From assembly GCF_964204645.1 (NCBI RefSeq), contig NC_134029.1:11708850-11772849 (forward strand): a DNA stretch of 64,000 bases, read 5' to 3'. Under the pieces are notes generated by a model. That model saw nothing but the letters and a program-made list of their open reading frames with translations. It did no database searches and had not been told where the DNA came from. This DNA comes from Tubulanus polymorphus. Lineage: Eukaryota; Nemertea; Palaeonemertea; Tubulaniformes; Tubulanidae. Below are positions 32,330 through 41,793 of the stretch, one piece after another (the first letter of the stretch is position 1; each line of letters starts with the position of its first letter). The position numbers and the translations under genes were made by a program.

Positions 32330-32470
32330 GTATAAAATAATAGTAAATAAAAAAGGGGGTTTAAATTATTTAAGGTATCTAATAGGGTATCAGGTATTAG
32401 GGTATCAGGTATTAGGGTATCAGGTATTGGGGTATATAATAGGGTATCTAATACATAGGTATACAAATAG
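32330..32470. repeat. 15-bp minisatellite between the convergent gene blocks
   Basis: About four copies of GGGTATCAGGTATTA and variants (32370-32445) in the 156-bp gap between the stop codons at 32314 and 32471. It could separate the two transcription blocks. No gene. Confidence 0.7.
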
Positions 32471-33085
32471 TTATTTTATAAACTTATATTCATATGGAAA
32501 TTGTAATCTCATAAGTAATTTTGAACCTTTATTATTTTTTAATTTATTCATATATTCATCATGTAATTCAGGAGGTATAATTTGATTTTCTTCTAATGAT
32601 TGTTGCATAGATTTTTTATCTTTGTTGTAGAATAAAACTAGAAATCTTATATTCTCTCTAAAATCTTTAACAATTGAATTATATTTCTGATTTAAAACCC
32701 AAGTTGTTATACCAAAATGTCTACCAGAGAAAGCTAAATAACATAACTCACTTTCTCTAATTTTAGAATCATGTAAATTTGCGCAATCATCGATAATAAA
32801 TAATGTATTAGATCCTTTATAAATATCTAATGCAATTTTTATACAATTATCTAAATTATCTTTTACTGTTTTAGAATTTAATATAATAAAATTTTTATCT
32901 TTAAAAACTATATCTCTATTATACGTTTCATTCATTTCATAAGTAGGACAGAATAATATTATATTATCAAAATGATTTTTATAAATAGTTTCTAACAAGT
33001 CTAATATGAAATGTGTTTTACCACAATTCGTAACTCCAGTAACTAACATATTATGCGGTTCAAATATAAATAAATCTTTATTCAT
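32471..33085 (-). CDS. genome-packaging ATPase (FtsK/HerA, A32-like)
   Basis: 204 residues. Walker A is GVTNCGKTHF (residues 17-26), Walker B is LFIIDDC (D99/D100), and a sensor-like WVLNQ follows. The family drives viral DNA into the capsid. The length is normal for Polintons. Its ATG overlaps the integrase stop by 8 bases (ATGAATAA), so the two genes are probably transcribed together. All key residues are present. The gene is missing from P3. Confidence 0.92.
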   Translation of the reverse strand: MNKDLFIFEPHNMLVTGVTNCGKTHFILDLLETIYKNHFDNIILFCPTYEMNETYNRDIVFKDKNFIILNSKTVKDNLDNCIKIALDIYKGSNTLFIIDDCANLHDSKIRESELCYLAFSGRHFGITTWVLNQKYNSIVKDFRENIRFLVLFYNKDKKSMQQSLEENQIIPPELHDEYMNKLKNNKGSKLLMRLQFPYEYKFIK

Positions 33086-34163
33086 TTATTCTTTTAATTT
33101 TACTAGATAAAATCCATTCATTAAATTTATCATCATATCCTTTATATTTCACCAAAGAATACTTTTTTCCTTTAAGAGTTTTTGTTTTCAATACCTTTTC
33201 TATTTTGTATTCTATTTCATCTGGATTTGGTACTAATGATAATTCTTGTTCATAAAAATAACCTAATATTTCTTCATCTTTTAAATCAAACAATTTATAA
33301 ACAAATGGTTTAGTTAATATTATCTTTTTAATTTTAAATATTTCTTCAGTAAAATTAGGGGTATAACCTTTATAAAATGTTTTTCGATATTTAGAAATTC
33401 TAACATGTTGTCCTATTTTAAATTTAGGTTCTCCAAAATCATGTGTAACAAACGCGCCATATAAATTATTCCAAACTATTTCTGAATTTTCTTCTTTTCT
33501 AGCTTGTATAGGTTTCATATTTATAGAACTATGTTTAGAATTATTATAACCTTTCACTAAATCATCTAACACATCGATATATTTATATGTTTCATTAGCG
33601 GTGAAATATTTCCACATTCTAGTTTTCAATGTTTTATTAAATCTTTCTATAACAGATGCTTTTTTATCTGAATGTGTTGAAAAATATTCTACATCGTTAT
33701 CAGTTAATAGTTTTTTAAAATGTTTGTTATAAAATTCTTTACCTTCATCAAATTGTATTTTATCTGGGATAGCTTCTTTAAATATTAATTTGAAAGAATT
33801 TGTAACTTCTATACCAGTTTTATTTTTGATTGGAATTGACCATGCGTATCTACTGAATATATCTATAACATTTAGTATCCAAAAATATCCTTTGTTGTAT
33901 TCTTCTAAGTTTTTCATATCAATTAAATCAGCTTGCCATTGTTGGTCAATATATGAAACCATTACTTTTCTTGTTAAATAAGTTTTATCCATTTTCTTGT
34001 GGATTTGATATGTGGGTTGATTTTGTAACCATGATTTTAATTCACTATATTTTATTTTTTCTTTATCAGATTTAATTTTATCCCATAATTCCGAAACACT
34101 TGAATATGAAACTTCACTTTCTGGGTTGTAATATAAATCTCTTAAATATTGTTCTTTTTTCAT
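33078..34163 (-). CDS. retroviral-type integrase with chromodomain
   Basis: 361 residues. The DDE core has D79 (QWQADL), D139 (QFDEGKEF) and E173 (VIERFNKTLK), a D-34-E spacing of the RVE integrase fold. Residues about 240-300 look like an SH3-like DNA-binding region, and residues about 313-355 are a chromodomain (KYSLVKYKGY...FNEWI). It would join the TIR ends to the target and make the 6-bp duplication; the chromodomain may steer insertion to particular chromatin. It overlaps the ATPase start and lies 6 bp after the stop of the next upstream gene. Confidence 0.95.
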   Translation of the reverse strand: MKKEQYLRDLYYNPESEVSYSSVSELWDKIKSDKEKIKYSELKSWLQNQPTYQIHKKMDKTYLTRKVMVSYIDQQWQADLIDMKNLEEYNKGYFWILNVIDIFSRYAWSIPIKNKTGIEVTNSFKLIFKEAIPDKIQFDEGKEFYNKHFKKLLTDNDVEYFSTHSDKKASVIERFNKTLKTRMWKYFTANETYKYIDVLDDLVKGYNNSKHSSINMKPIQARKEENSEIVWNNLYGAFVTHDFGEPKFKIGQHVRISKYRKTFYKGYTPNFTEEIFKIKKIILTKPFVYKLFDLKDEEILGYFYEQELSLVPNPDEIEYKIEKVLKTKTLKGKKYSLVKYKGYDDKFNEWILSSKIKRINE

Positions 34164-34169
34164 CTTATT

Positions 34170-34565
34170 TTAATCCATTAATAATATTTTAGATTTATTT
34201 TCATTTGATTTATGATTTGACTTATTTTCGGGTATGATAGGTTTATTGTCATTGGAATCATCTTTATCATCAGATTTGAATTTTGATTTATATATTACAC
34301 CGGATAATATAATAACTGTTACTAATCCAATTGTAATATATAATTTATAATTACTTCCAACATTAGAAGAATTAGATGGATTATTATTTGAATCAATACC
34401 ACCGTGTGGGTGCCGTACGACACCATCAGATAAAGTCTGTGATTCATTTATATCAGTTAATTTCTTTTTCTTAGCTTTTTTTAATTCTGATGATCTTTTA
34501 CCTAATTCTCTTGCCCATTTAATTTGTTTCTCGGATCTAACCTTTTTTTTAACTCCATCACTCAT
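34170..34565 (-). CDS. small basic membrane protein, unknown
   Basis: 131 residues. A lysine/arginine-rich N-terminus (KQIKWARELGKRSSELKKAKKKK) is followed by a polar linker, one transmembrane helix (LYITIGLVTVIILSGVIY) and a charged tail. The ATG lies in AAAATAAATG and overlaps the end of the upstream gene by 8 bases. Basic single-span proteins of this kind recur next to the integrase in Polintons; function unknown. Confidence 0.7.
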   Translation of the reverse strand: MSDGVKKKVRSEKQIKWARELGKRSSELKKAKKKKLTDINESQTLSDGVVRHPHGGIDSNNNPSNSSNVGSNYKLYITIGLVTVIILSGVIYKSKFKSDDKDDSNDNKPIIPENKSNHKSNENKSKILLMD

Positions 34566-35160
34566 TTATTTTAGTTAATTTTTGTTCTGATTCATTTTCT
34601 GTTTCGACGTTTGGTTGTAGTACATCTGTTTCGTTCTTACCTGATTTACATTCCATAGGTTTGATGTTCGAAAATGTTATAACTCCAGTAGAAATCAATG
34701 TCATAACCGATCCTAATTGAAATGAAGCATATCCGACCCATTTTTGTAATTCAGTCATAACTAAGTAGTCATTTTTCAAATCATTATATAATTTATTTTC
34801 ATCATCAATTGGTATTAACTGGTTACATAACTTAGAGTAACATTTGACAATACCATCTGAAATAGAATCATTTATTCTAGCTAATCTTGCTTCTTCATAA
34901 ATCTTAAAATATTTTATTACTTTATCTGGTTTCATAGCATCTAGGTCTTGAAAAGTAATGATTCTATTTAAAAACTCATTAGTTTTTCCACCAGCAATCA
35001 ATAGTTCTATATGATGCTTACAATATAAATAGTATTCATAATCTATATTGTTATTAACTTGAATAGAATTAGAAACAACTGTATCTTTATTATCACTTAT
35101 ACCCAAATCATCTAATGTTTTTTCAATATCAGTATTATTCTTACTCGATTTCTTTGACAT
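34558..35160 (-). CDS. conserved Polinton protein, unknown
   Basis: 200 residues. A polar start is followed by a helical domain (YYLYCKHHIELLIAGGKTNEFL, AMKPDKVIKYFKIYEEARLARINDSISDGIVKCYSKL) and a weakly hydrophobic segment (YASFQLGSVMTLISTGVITF), then an acidic tail. It matches the P3 copy at 40008-40596 closely, apart from frame damage there. A partner of the membrane proteins is possible. I cannot assign a function. ATG lies within TATAAATG. Confidence 0.7.
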   Translation of the reverse strand: MSKKSSKNNTDIEKTLDDLGISDNKDTVVSNSIQVNNNIDYEYYLYCKHHIELLIAGGKTNEFLNRIITFQDLDAMKPDKVIKYFKIYEEARLARINDSISDGIVKCYSKLCNQLIPIDDENKLYNDLKNDYLVMTELQKWVGYASFQLGSVMTLISTGVITFSNIKPMECKSGKNETDVLQPNVETENESEQKLTKINE

Positions 35161-35418
35161 TTATATTAGAGAAATTTAATAAGAAAAATATTATAAGTAT
35201 TATAAAATGATACTAGCTAGTTAAAGCTAAAGAATTCTAGTATTGACTACTGATACTAGCTATTTGAATTTAAAGAATTTCTATTCGGATCTATTCAAAA
35301 TATAAAGTATTCTCTTTTTGAAAAGAAAATATTAAAAATATAATAGAATTCACTAGCTAGTTGAAGTTATTGTTTTTTAAATACTTTTTATTATATTTTA
35401 TTTGAGATATATTATTCT
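35161..35418. other. AT-rich spacer with CTAGCTAGT repeats
   Basis: Several copies of ACTAGCTAG and 'gaattctagtattga'. The reverse complement is at 39715-40007 in P3, so this spacer is an inherited part of the element. It could contain a promoter for the five-gene minus block. Confidence 0.6.
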
Positions 35419-36084
35419 TTAACCACTCATTAAAGACTCAACGTATTGTTCATTATTTGGATTATTATTCCATAATTCAAAAAATTTTTTTACTTTATCC
35501 AGTTGATTCAAATATAACTGTAAATCTAGTTTGTCATGTTTAATCATATTTTCTTTCTTTTCAAGAGGTCTTAAATTTCTCCAGTTCCAGATTAGCTTCT
35601 TATTATAATCATCATTCATGTTAAATTTAGATATTGGTAACACGTGATCAATATGGTAATAATCCCCATAATTATCAATATTCATTTTATCATCGAATTG
35701 AAATATAATCCATGATTTGAGAAATTCATCTGAACAACCCAATAAATTAGATAGTGTTTCTGAATATGTTTCTTTGTTAAATAATTGTGTTAATCTAGAC
35801 CGTAAACATTGTTTCAATCTAAAATTAAGATCTGTTTGATATCTTTCTCTCATATATTCTGTCATATAATCATTATAAGATTCTCTATTATCTTCTCGAT
35901 ATTGTTTGGTATATAGTTTAATGCAAGTTTTACAGTAATATTGAAAACCATCTTTGCTAATCTTACGCTTACTAAATTCTGTTAATGATTTATCTAATTC
36001 ACATTTAGAACACTTTTTGTAATATATGTTTATAACGCCAGTGTTATTTGTAATATTGATAGTTTGTGGTTGTTCTGGTTCCAT
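35419..36084 (-). CDS. HNH endonuclease with N-terminal zinc ribbon
   Basis: 221 residues, intact. Zinc ribbon C25-x2-C28...C51-x2-C54, then a basic helical linker with KQCLRSRLTQLF and LGCSDEFLKSWI, then the HNH core YYHIDHVLPISKF (H144, D146, H147) and NWRNLRPLEKKEN (N170). This domain order is typical of HNH proteins of giant viruses and their relatives and is not part of the usual Polinton core, so gain by transfer is likely (inference). A second, deleted copy sits at 37520-37590, and P1 has a third at 16532. It may be a homing-type or genome-competition nuclease. ATAATAAATG start signal. Confidence 0.88.
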   Translation of the reverse strand: MEPEQPQTINITNNTGVINIYYKKCSKCELDKSLTEFSKRKISKDGFQYYCKTCIKLYTKQYREDNRESYNDYMTEYMRERYQTDLNFRLKQCLRSRLTQLFNKETYSETLSNLLGCSDEFLKSWIIFQFDDKMNIDNYGDYYHIDHVLPISKFNMNDDYNKKLIWNWRNLRPLEKKENMIKHDKLDLQLYLNQLDKVKKFFELWNNNPNNEQYVESLMSG

Positions 36085-36655
36085 TTATTATACGTATTTT
36101 TTTACTAAATTGGTTAATAATTTATAATCCTCTTCTATTTCTTCGACTAACGTTATCCTTTTTCATTCCTAGCTGCTTTTGATAAGTTTTTTCGATTCCT
36201 TGATATCTAAATCATACAAGCAGCCGGCCATTTATGGCCGGTTTTGCTTAATGCGCATGCGTTAAACATAATTATAAATTCATTCTATAAATTCTGTAAA
36301 ATAGAAACAACACATGCGTTACATGTGTCACATGCGGCCATTGATGGCCGGTTTTGCTTAATGCACATGTGTTAATCCTAATTATATATTCATTCTATAA
36401 ATTCTGTAAAATAGAAACAACTGAACATAGAAAATTCAAACGCATTCATGTCCCTCGTCACATGCGTTACATGTGTCACATGCGTCACATGCGGCCATTT
36501 ATGGCCGGTTTTGCTTAATGCGTATGTGTTAAACATAATAGAAACGACTGAACATAAAAATTCACAAATCAGATTTACACAATACATTATACAAGTTGTT
36601 CAGTCATTTCTTCTAATACATCATTTGATTTCTGTAAATACAATTTATAATTACA
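36085..36655. repeat. three direct repeats with GGCC palindrome, right end of P2
   Basis: Units at about 36222-36325, 36335-36430 and 36460-36560 share 'atggccggttttgcttaatgc', runs of 'cacatgygttac' and 'aattctgtaaaatagaaac'. The palindrome GGCCATTTATGGCC is inside. No gene; the short frames are repeat products. Confidence 0.75.
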
Positions 36656-36659
36656 AACA

Positions 36660-36870
36660 TTTTTTCAATTGCTGGTAAATATTTAACTACATCAACAAAT
36701 GTTAAACTTAATCATTGGAGTCTTAATGTTTTTGAAATTCTTATATTTCTTCTTCGATCTTTTAGCGATTCTATTGGTTTGATATCCACCGGTTTGTGCG
36801 TGTTTAATTTGACACCAGTTCCACAGTTGTATATAGGTTTATTTGACTCTGGGCCTAGTTCCACAGTTAT
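36660..36870 (-). pseudogene. gene X relic in P2
   Basis: Short remnant related to the end of gene X in P1: KTLRLQ, a stop, then LSLTFVDVVKYLPAIEK, against EKFQSLSLSFSEVVKYLREIE in P1. The proposed intron acceptor (AG at 36871-36872) and donor (GTAAGT at about 36975) match those of P1 and leave a similar spacer between. The rest of the gene is deleted. Confidence 0.55.
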
Positions 36871-36874
36871 CTAA

Positions 36875-37519
36875 AAGATATATCAAAATATAAATTGCTA
36901 CACATAAATATATTTAAAGGTTTCATATTTAGCGGCCTTAATAAACAAAAACTGTACTTACATTTAACTCACGAACTGTAAACTGTATATGATGTGGTGT
37001 TTATGAGACTGTTATGATACAACGTTTATGAGAATATCCTGGTTATGACACAATGTTTATGAGACTATATCCGTTGAAAAGCGATCGATATATGCTGGTA
37101 TTTCGTTCTGTGTGTGTATACGCAACTAATTGCTTTTCACCCGTAGACTGTCAAGCGTCTGATGTGCGCGCCTATTTATACTATTCTATGCTCAGAAACA
37201 TCTAGAATAAGTGTGTTGAGACTTGCGAATTATGAGATTTTTGATTGGTTAGAGCTTAGTTGTCCAGAAACATCTAAAAAGCGCGTTGAGACTTGTAAAT
37301 TATGAGATTTGTGATTCGCTAACGTCCGCCGTATGATGTATAATACACAACGCGTTGAGACTTGTAAATATAGTTGAAAAAAAATCAATAATAAAGGCAT
37401 TTAGATCAATGAAATTAATTAACTCTTTACAATTGAAATATAAGCTGGTAACATATGTTTACTAGAGCTAATACAACCAACTATATAGCTGAGTATTATC
37501 GGGTGTTTATAACGATTCA
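36875..37519. other. gene X intron and spacer, no gene seen
   Basis: 36875-36990 matches the conserved intron of gene X. 37425-37519 matches 17262-17360 of P1 in reverse complement ('actatatagctgagtattatcgg'). The rest is short imperfect repeats ('tgttatgatacaacgtttatgag', 'gttgagacttg') without coding signal. Confidence 0.5.
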
Positions 37520-37591
37520 ACATATTTTTCACTATATGTTGAGTTCCTTAATTCGATAAATGTCTTTGCTTTAACCAACTGGACTAAAAAC
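37520..37591 (-). pseudogene. HNH C-terminal relic next to right TIR
   Basis: Read on minus, this gives the tail seen in P1 (QLVKAKTF...EKYVESL and stop), directly attached to the TIR leader codons MEANK...THL. The body of the HNH gene is gone. It shows that an HNH gene once sat under the right TIR's start codon, as it still does in P1. Confidence 0.65.
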
Positions 37592-37971
37592 AAATGTGTT
37601 CTAGTTTTATTGTGTCTTGCTTTTTGGGATTTATCTATATCGATATTACATGTTGGGCAGTAGTACTTATTTGCTTCCATTTTAATACTATATTTTTTAT
37701 TAAAATTGATTTTAGAAGTTCAATGATTTAAATGTTATTCATATATATATGAATAACATTTAAGAGTAATAGGGGTAATGGGCTTTCATATCAAAGGTTG
37801 AAAGGTTGAGGTTGATAAATTTTCCAAATGTTAAAATAATAATAATTTCTACTTGAATTAGGAGTGTACGCGACTAATTCAAGTAGAAATTGTTGTTATT
37901 TTAACATTTTGGAAAATTTCTCGGGCTCGACCTTTCGACCTTTGGTATGAAAGCCCATTACCCCTATTACT
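37592..37971. repeat. right TIR of P2
   Basis: Inverted copy of 20026-20404, including the 207-bp fold-back (37765-37971), the perfect 36-bp palindrome (37728-37763) and the polB leader with its ATG (37678-37680, minus strand). Confidence 0.93.
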
Positions 37972-37977
37972 AACATG
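37972..37977. repeat. right target site duplication of P2 (AACATG)
   Basis: Identical to 20020-20025. Confidence 0.9.
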
Positions 37978-39714
37978 CGATTTTGGCTCGTTTTGGTTGT
38001 ACGTCGTGGTCGAAGAGTTAACGCAATGCTGTTGTTATGGGATACCGCAATAAAAACAAATTATACAGATGATGTTTGATGGAGATATGAATATTTATTA
38101 ATAAAAAATATATGTTGTTTTCAATCGGCATAAATTGGTGGTGTTTGTTTTTCATTTTATTGAAAAAAAATATTTGCGGGACTGTTCTCGCTGGACAGGA
38201 AGTGGAGTAGTCGGAGCAGTACACGTAGACGTGCGCCGTTTTCCAAGAATCAAGTTTCCGTAGTAAGTATTAATCACTTTATTTTGTGAATTGTGTATCT
38301 CCAGTCAACGGGCTTTTCAAGCAATTATTTTGGACACTTTTATAGCTTAGATTGCAGCTAATATTGAAAATGTGTGGACCAGAGGTACTAACGGTTAAGG
38401 TATTCATTTCATTAGTTAACCACTTCAGCAAGTTCTTTGAAGAGATGTTCCTCAAATCATCCCCACTTAATCTTAAAAAATTAAGACAAACTCTAGTTTT
38501 GCATTTTCATATCTACCAAATACAATATGAAATATTTGTTGATTGATTTTGTTTTGTTTTTCAGACTCTGAGAGCACCAAGGGTAACAAAAAACTACGAG
38601 ATTCTTGCCATTGAAAAGATAGATTCAACCGATGTAAACTTTTTATGCGACCTCGGTGAAAACACAGATTGTTTCAGTATTAAGATACCTAAACCTATGC
38701 ATTATAATTATTACCAATTGCAAACAGTATCATTCGAACTAAAACAGTTTTTGAAACATGGTTTAACACATATTCGGTACAATTTGATTAGGTGTCTAAT
38801 TAATATTATGTCATACATAACGTGTACATTCATTTCCTGTGTTGTGAATAATCAACAAACGAGATCAGTTATTAAGTTAGCAAATAAAACTATTTTTACA
38901 TGTTTCTATATATTTAATCTTGGTGTTCTTCATGCAGTTGAGCAGGATATCTGGCCCACACCTCCATCCATCAGCTTTCAAAATTGAGATTGTGACACTA
39001 TATGGGATAACATTTTAGTCAAGATTTCAGTTTCATGGAATAACTTTACCAAGGACTTGTATCAACATTTCTGTACAGTTCACATCTATTTTGAAACAAA
39101 TGCAGTAAAAATTACCGCTAGATTCCCTATCATACCTAGGGGTCTGCAGGCAAATGATCCTTGGTTTTGTTAATTTGATTTAAAAGTGTTTTGATGGAGA
39201 TTTGTCCCTCCAATGAATTGATAATTTGCTACGGCACATTTGAATTTGAAAAATGCTGCAGTTTTAAAAGAATTGACATGGGTTGCTGTCGCCACCTACT
39301 GCATTCTATGAGAGAATTGCTGTAGGTCAGATTTGCCCAGATTTTAGGCCTGGTACTGTTACAAATGACGCCAACTAGATCCACCTAATAGTTACCGTAA
39401 GTGTTTATGAAACTGCTTCTAGTCAGCATTGTTTTCTCCACCCATATAATATTTATGTTGCCCATGAAAGTAAGTGCATACATATACAAACGACGTCCTG
39501 TTAGAAAGTGTGTTTCTAGTTTATTGGTTACAGTTCTATGTTTGAATGTTGCAGTTTTCAGAATAAATATATAACTGTATTTATGAAATAATAATTCCAC
39601 CCAGTGTTTTCGTTAAATTGATTTTCAGTTTGAGGATTTATTATCGAGGATCCGAAATGACTTATCTGGACAGTTATATCAACTGCTCCTAATAGATAGA
39701 CAAAAGTAGTGAGA
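37978..39714 (+). other. right flank of P2, with a possible two-exon gene fragment (38369-38987)
   Basis: An ATG at 38369 opens MCGPEVLTVK and meets a possible donor (AAG then GTATTC). After an intron with TTTTTCAG at about 38564, an open frame continues to 38987 (TLRAPRVTKNYEILAIEKID... DIWPTPPSISFQN). No domain is recognised, and both splice sites are only plausible. 39486-39580 repeats part of 19650-19860. I infer that this belonged to the older Polinton or to something inserted in it. Confidence 0.3.
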
Positions 39715-40007
39715 TATTTTAAATCCTAATTTAAATAAAAAGTATTAAAAATTACATATCTTTAACTAGCTAGTGAATTCTATTATATTTTTAATATTTT
39801 CTTTTGCAATTCTAATTAACACTAGATTAAATAGATTTTGATAAGAATTGAATAAAAATTACATATCTTCAAATAGCTATTCAAATCTAGTTAATACTAG
39901 AATTCTTTAACTTCAAATAGCTAGTATTGAAAATTCTTTAACTTTATCTAGCTAGTATCATTTGAAGAATACTTATAATATTTTTTCGCTTTTTTCTCTT
40001 AATATAA

Positions 40008-40613
40008 ATGTCAAAGAAATCGAGTAAAATAGTATTGATATTGAAAAGACAATTGAAGATTTAGGTATTACAGATAATAAAGATACAGTTGTTACTTATT
40101 GTATTCAAAATAAAAATATTGACTATAAATACTATTTAACATGTAAGCATCATCTAGAATTATTAATTGCCAGCGGAAAGTGCAACGAAAATAGAATTTT
40201 TAGCTTTTCAAGAATTAGATAAAATGAAACCAGATCAAACATTTTATCAAGTAATCAAACATTTAAAAATATACGAAGAAGCTAGATTAGTTAGAATAAA
40301 TGACTCTATAAGTGATGGAATAGTAAAATGTTATTCTAAGTTATGTCACCGGATAATACCAATTGATGATGAAAATAAATTATATACTGATTTAAAAAAT
40401 GATTACTTAGTTATGACCGAACTCCAAAAATGGGTTGGATACGCTTCATTCCGATTAGGCGGAATAATGATATTAATTTCTACTGGCGTAATAACATTTT
40501 CTAATTTCAAACCTACAGTAAATAAACCAGATAGTTTCGAATCAGATAATAAATCAGAAGATATTGAATCAGAACAAAAATTAACTAAAAATATTGCTGC
40601 AAAGCAGCGATAA
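40008..40613 (+). pseudogene. P3 homologue of the 200-residue Polinton protein
   Basis: Starts with the same MSKKSSK and TATAAATG signal as 35160. A frameshift follows after about eight codons. The conserved body is open from about 40167 (KIYEEARLVRINDSISDGIVKCYSKL... TELQKWVGYASF). The last codons read into the insert boundary at 40596. Confidence 0.8.
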
Positions 40614-40649
40614 CGGGTTTTCTGCACAGTCTTGGAATCCTGGTCAACG

Positions 40650-41690
40650 GTGGATTTCAACGGGCGATAAACCAAAATAATGAATTGTCGCGGGCGATAA
40701 AACCATAATAATAAATTGTCGCGGGCGTTAAAACCAAAATATTGAATTGTCGCGGGCGATAAAACCAAAATAATGGATTGTCGCGGATGACAAAAACAAA
40801 ATATTGAATTGTTGCGTGCGACAAAACCAAAATAATGAATTGTCGCGCGCGACAAAACAAAAAAAAAGAATTGTCGCGGGCGATAAAACCAAAATATTGA
40901 ATTGTCGCGGGCGACAGAACCAAAATAATGAATTGTCGCGGGCGATAAAACCAAAATAATGAATTGTCGCGGGCGATAAAACCAAAATAATGAATTATCG
41001 CGGGCGACAAAACCAAAAAATGAATTGTTGTGAGCGACAAAACCAAATGAATTGTCGCGGGCGACACAACCAAAAAAAAGAATTGTCGCGGGCAATAAAA
41101 TCAAAATATTGAATTGTCAGGGGCAATAAAACCAAAATAATGAATTGTCGCGGGCGATAAAACCAAAATATTGAACTGTCGCGGGCAACAAAACCAAAAT
41201 ATTGAATTGTCGCTGGCAACAAAACCAAACTAATGAATTGTCGCGGGCAATAAAACCAAAATAATGAATTGCCACGGGCGATAAAACCAAAATATTGAAT
41301 TGTCGCGGGCGACAGAACCAAAATAATGAATTGTCACGGGCGATAAAACCAAAATAATGAATTATCACGGACGATACAACCAAAATATTGAATTGTCGCG
41401 GGCGACAAAACCAAAAAAAATTGTCGCGGGCGACAAAAACAAAATATTGAATTGTCGCGGGCGACAAAACCTAAATAATGAATTCCTGCGGGCGATAAAA
41501 CCAAAATAATGAATTGTCGCGGGCATCAAAACCAAAATATTGAATTGCTGCGGGTGAAAAAACCAAACTAATGAATTGTCGCAGGCAATAAAAACCAAAA
41601 TAATGAATTGTCGCAGGCGATAAAACCAAAATATTGAATTGTCGCGGGCGACAAAACCAAAATTATTGATTTGTCGCGTTATTTTAGTTT
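40650..41690. repeat. 31-bp CG-motif satellite, about 33 copies
   Basis: Monomer: 'gataaaaccaaaataatgaa' followed by 'ttgtcgcgggc'. Each copy places the near-palindrome TTGTCGCGGGCGAT/ACAA at a fixed phase. Since 31 is not a multiple of 3, the array gives long overlapping frames in all phases of the minus strand (FWFYRPRQF, LVLSPATI). These are not genes. Confidence 0.95.
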
Positions 41691-41793
41691 TTCGTTTGTC
41701 GTAATGTCGCCCTCATTTGCATGTCCATGTTTTTTTTACGCATGGCCCTTATCAGCCACCATACTAAAGCCTTAAGGTCGCGTAAAATACTCG

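Larger units (their letters stand above)
20026..37971 (+). mobile_element. complete Polinton/Maverick P2, 17,946 bp
   Basis: Bounded by TIRs of about 380 bp that start AGTAATAGGGG and end ...CCCCTATTACT, flanked by a perfect 6-bp TSD (AACATG). The 5'-AG terminus and 6-bp TSD are Polinton hallmarks. Content: polB, candidate OB-fold protein, penton candidate, small membrane proteins, a large conserved membrane-anchored protein, coiled-coil gene, major capsid candidate, zinc-finger protein (plus strand); and HNH, two small proteins, integrase, ATPase (minus strand). It is much richer in A+T than its surroundings. The two TIRs differ at only two positions that I can see, so the insertion looks young. 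Two genes are nevertheless damaged (penton tail; coiled-coil gene). Confidence 0.95.

Noticed and set aside
32470-32471. Telomere-like repeat in the GGGTATCAGGTATTA block
   Set aside because: The unit is 15 bp, has few copies and lies between two genes; it does not match any telomere motif I know.
40403-41598. Six long minus-strand frames with repeated FWFYRPRQF and LVLSPATI
   Set aside because: Products of the 31-bp satellite read in all three phases; no start signal, codon bias or conserved length.
40650-41690. CRISPR-like array (regular 31-bp period)
   Set aside because: There are no unique spacers: the whole period repeats, and the context is eukaryotic transposon DNA.
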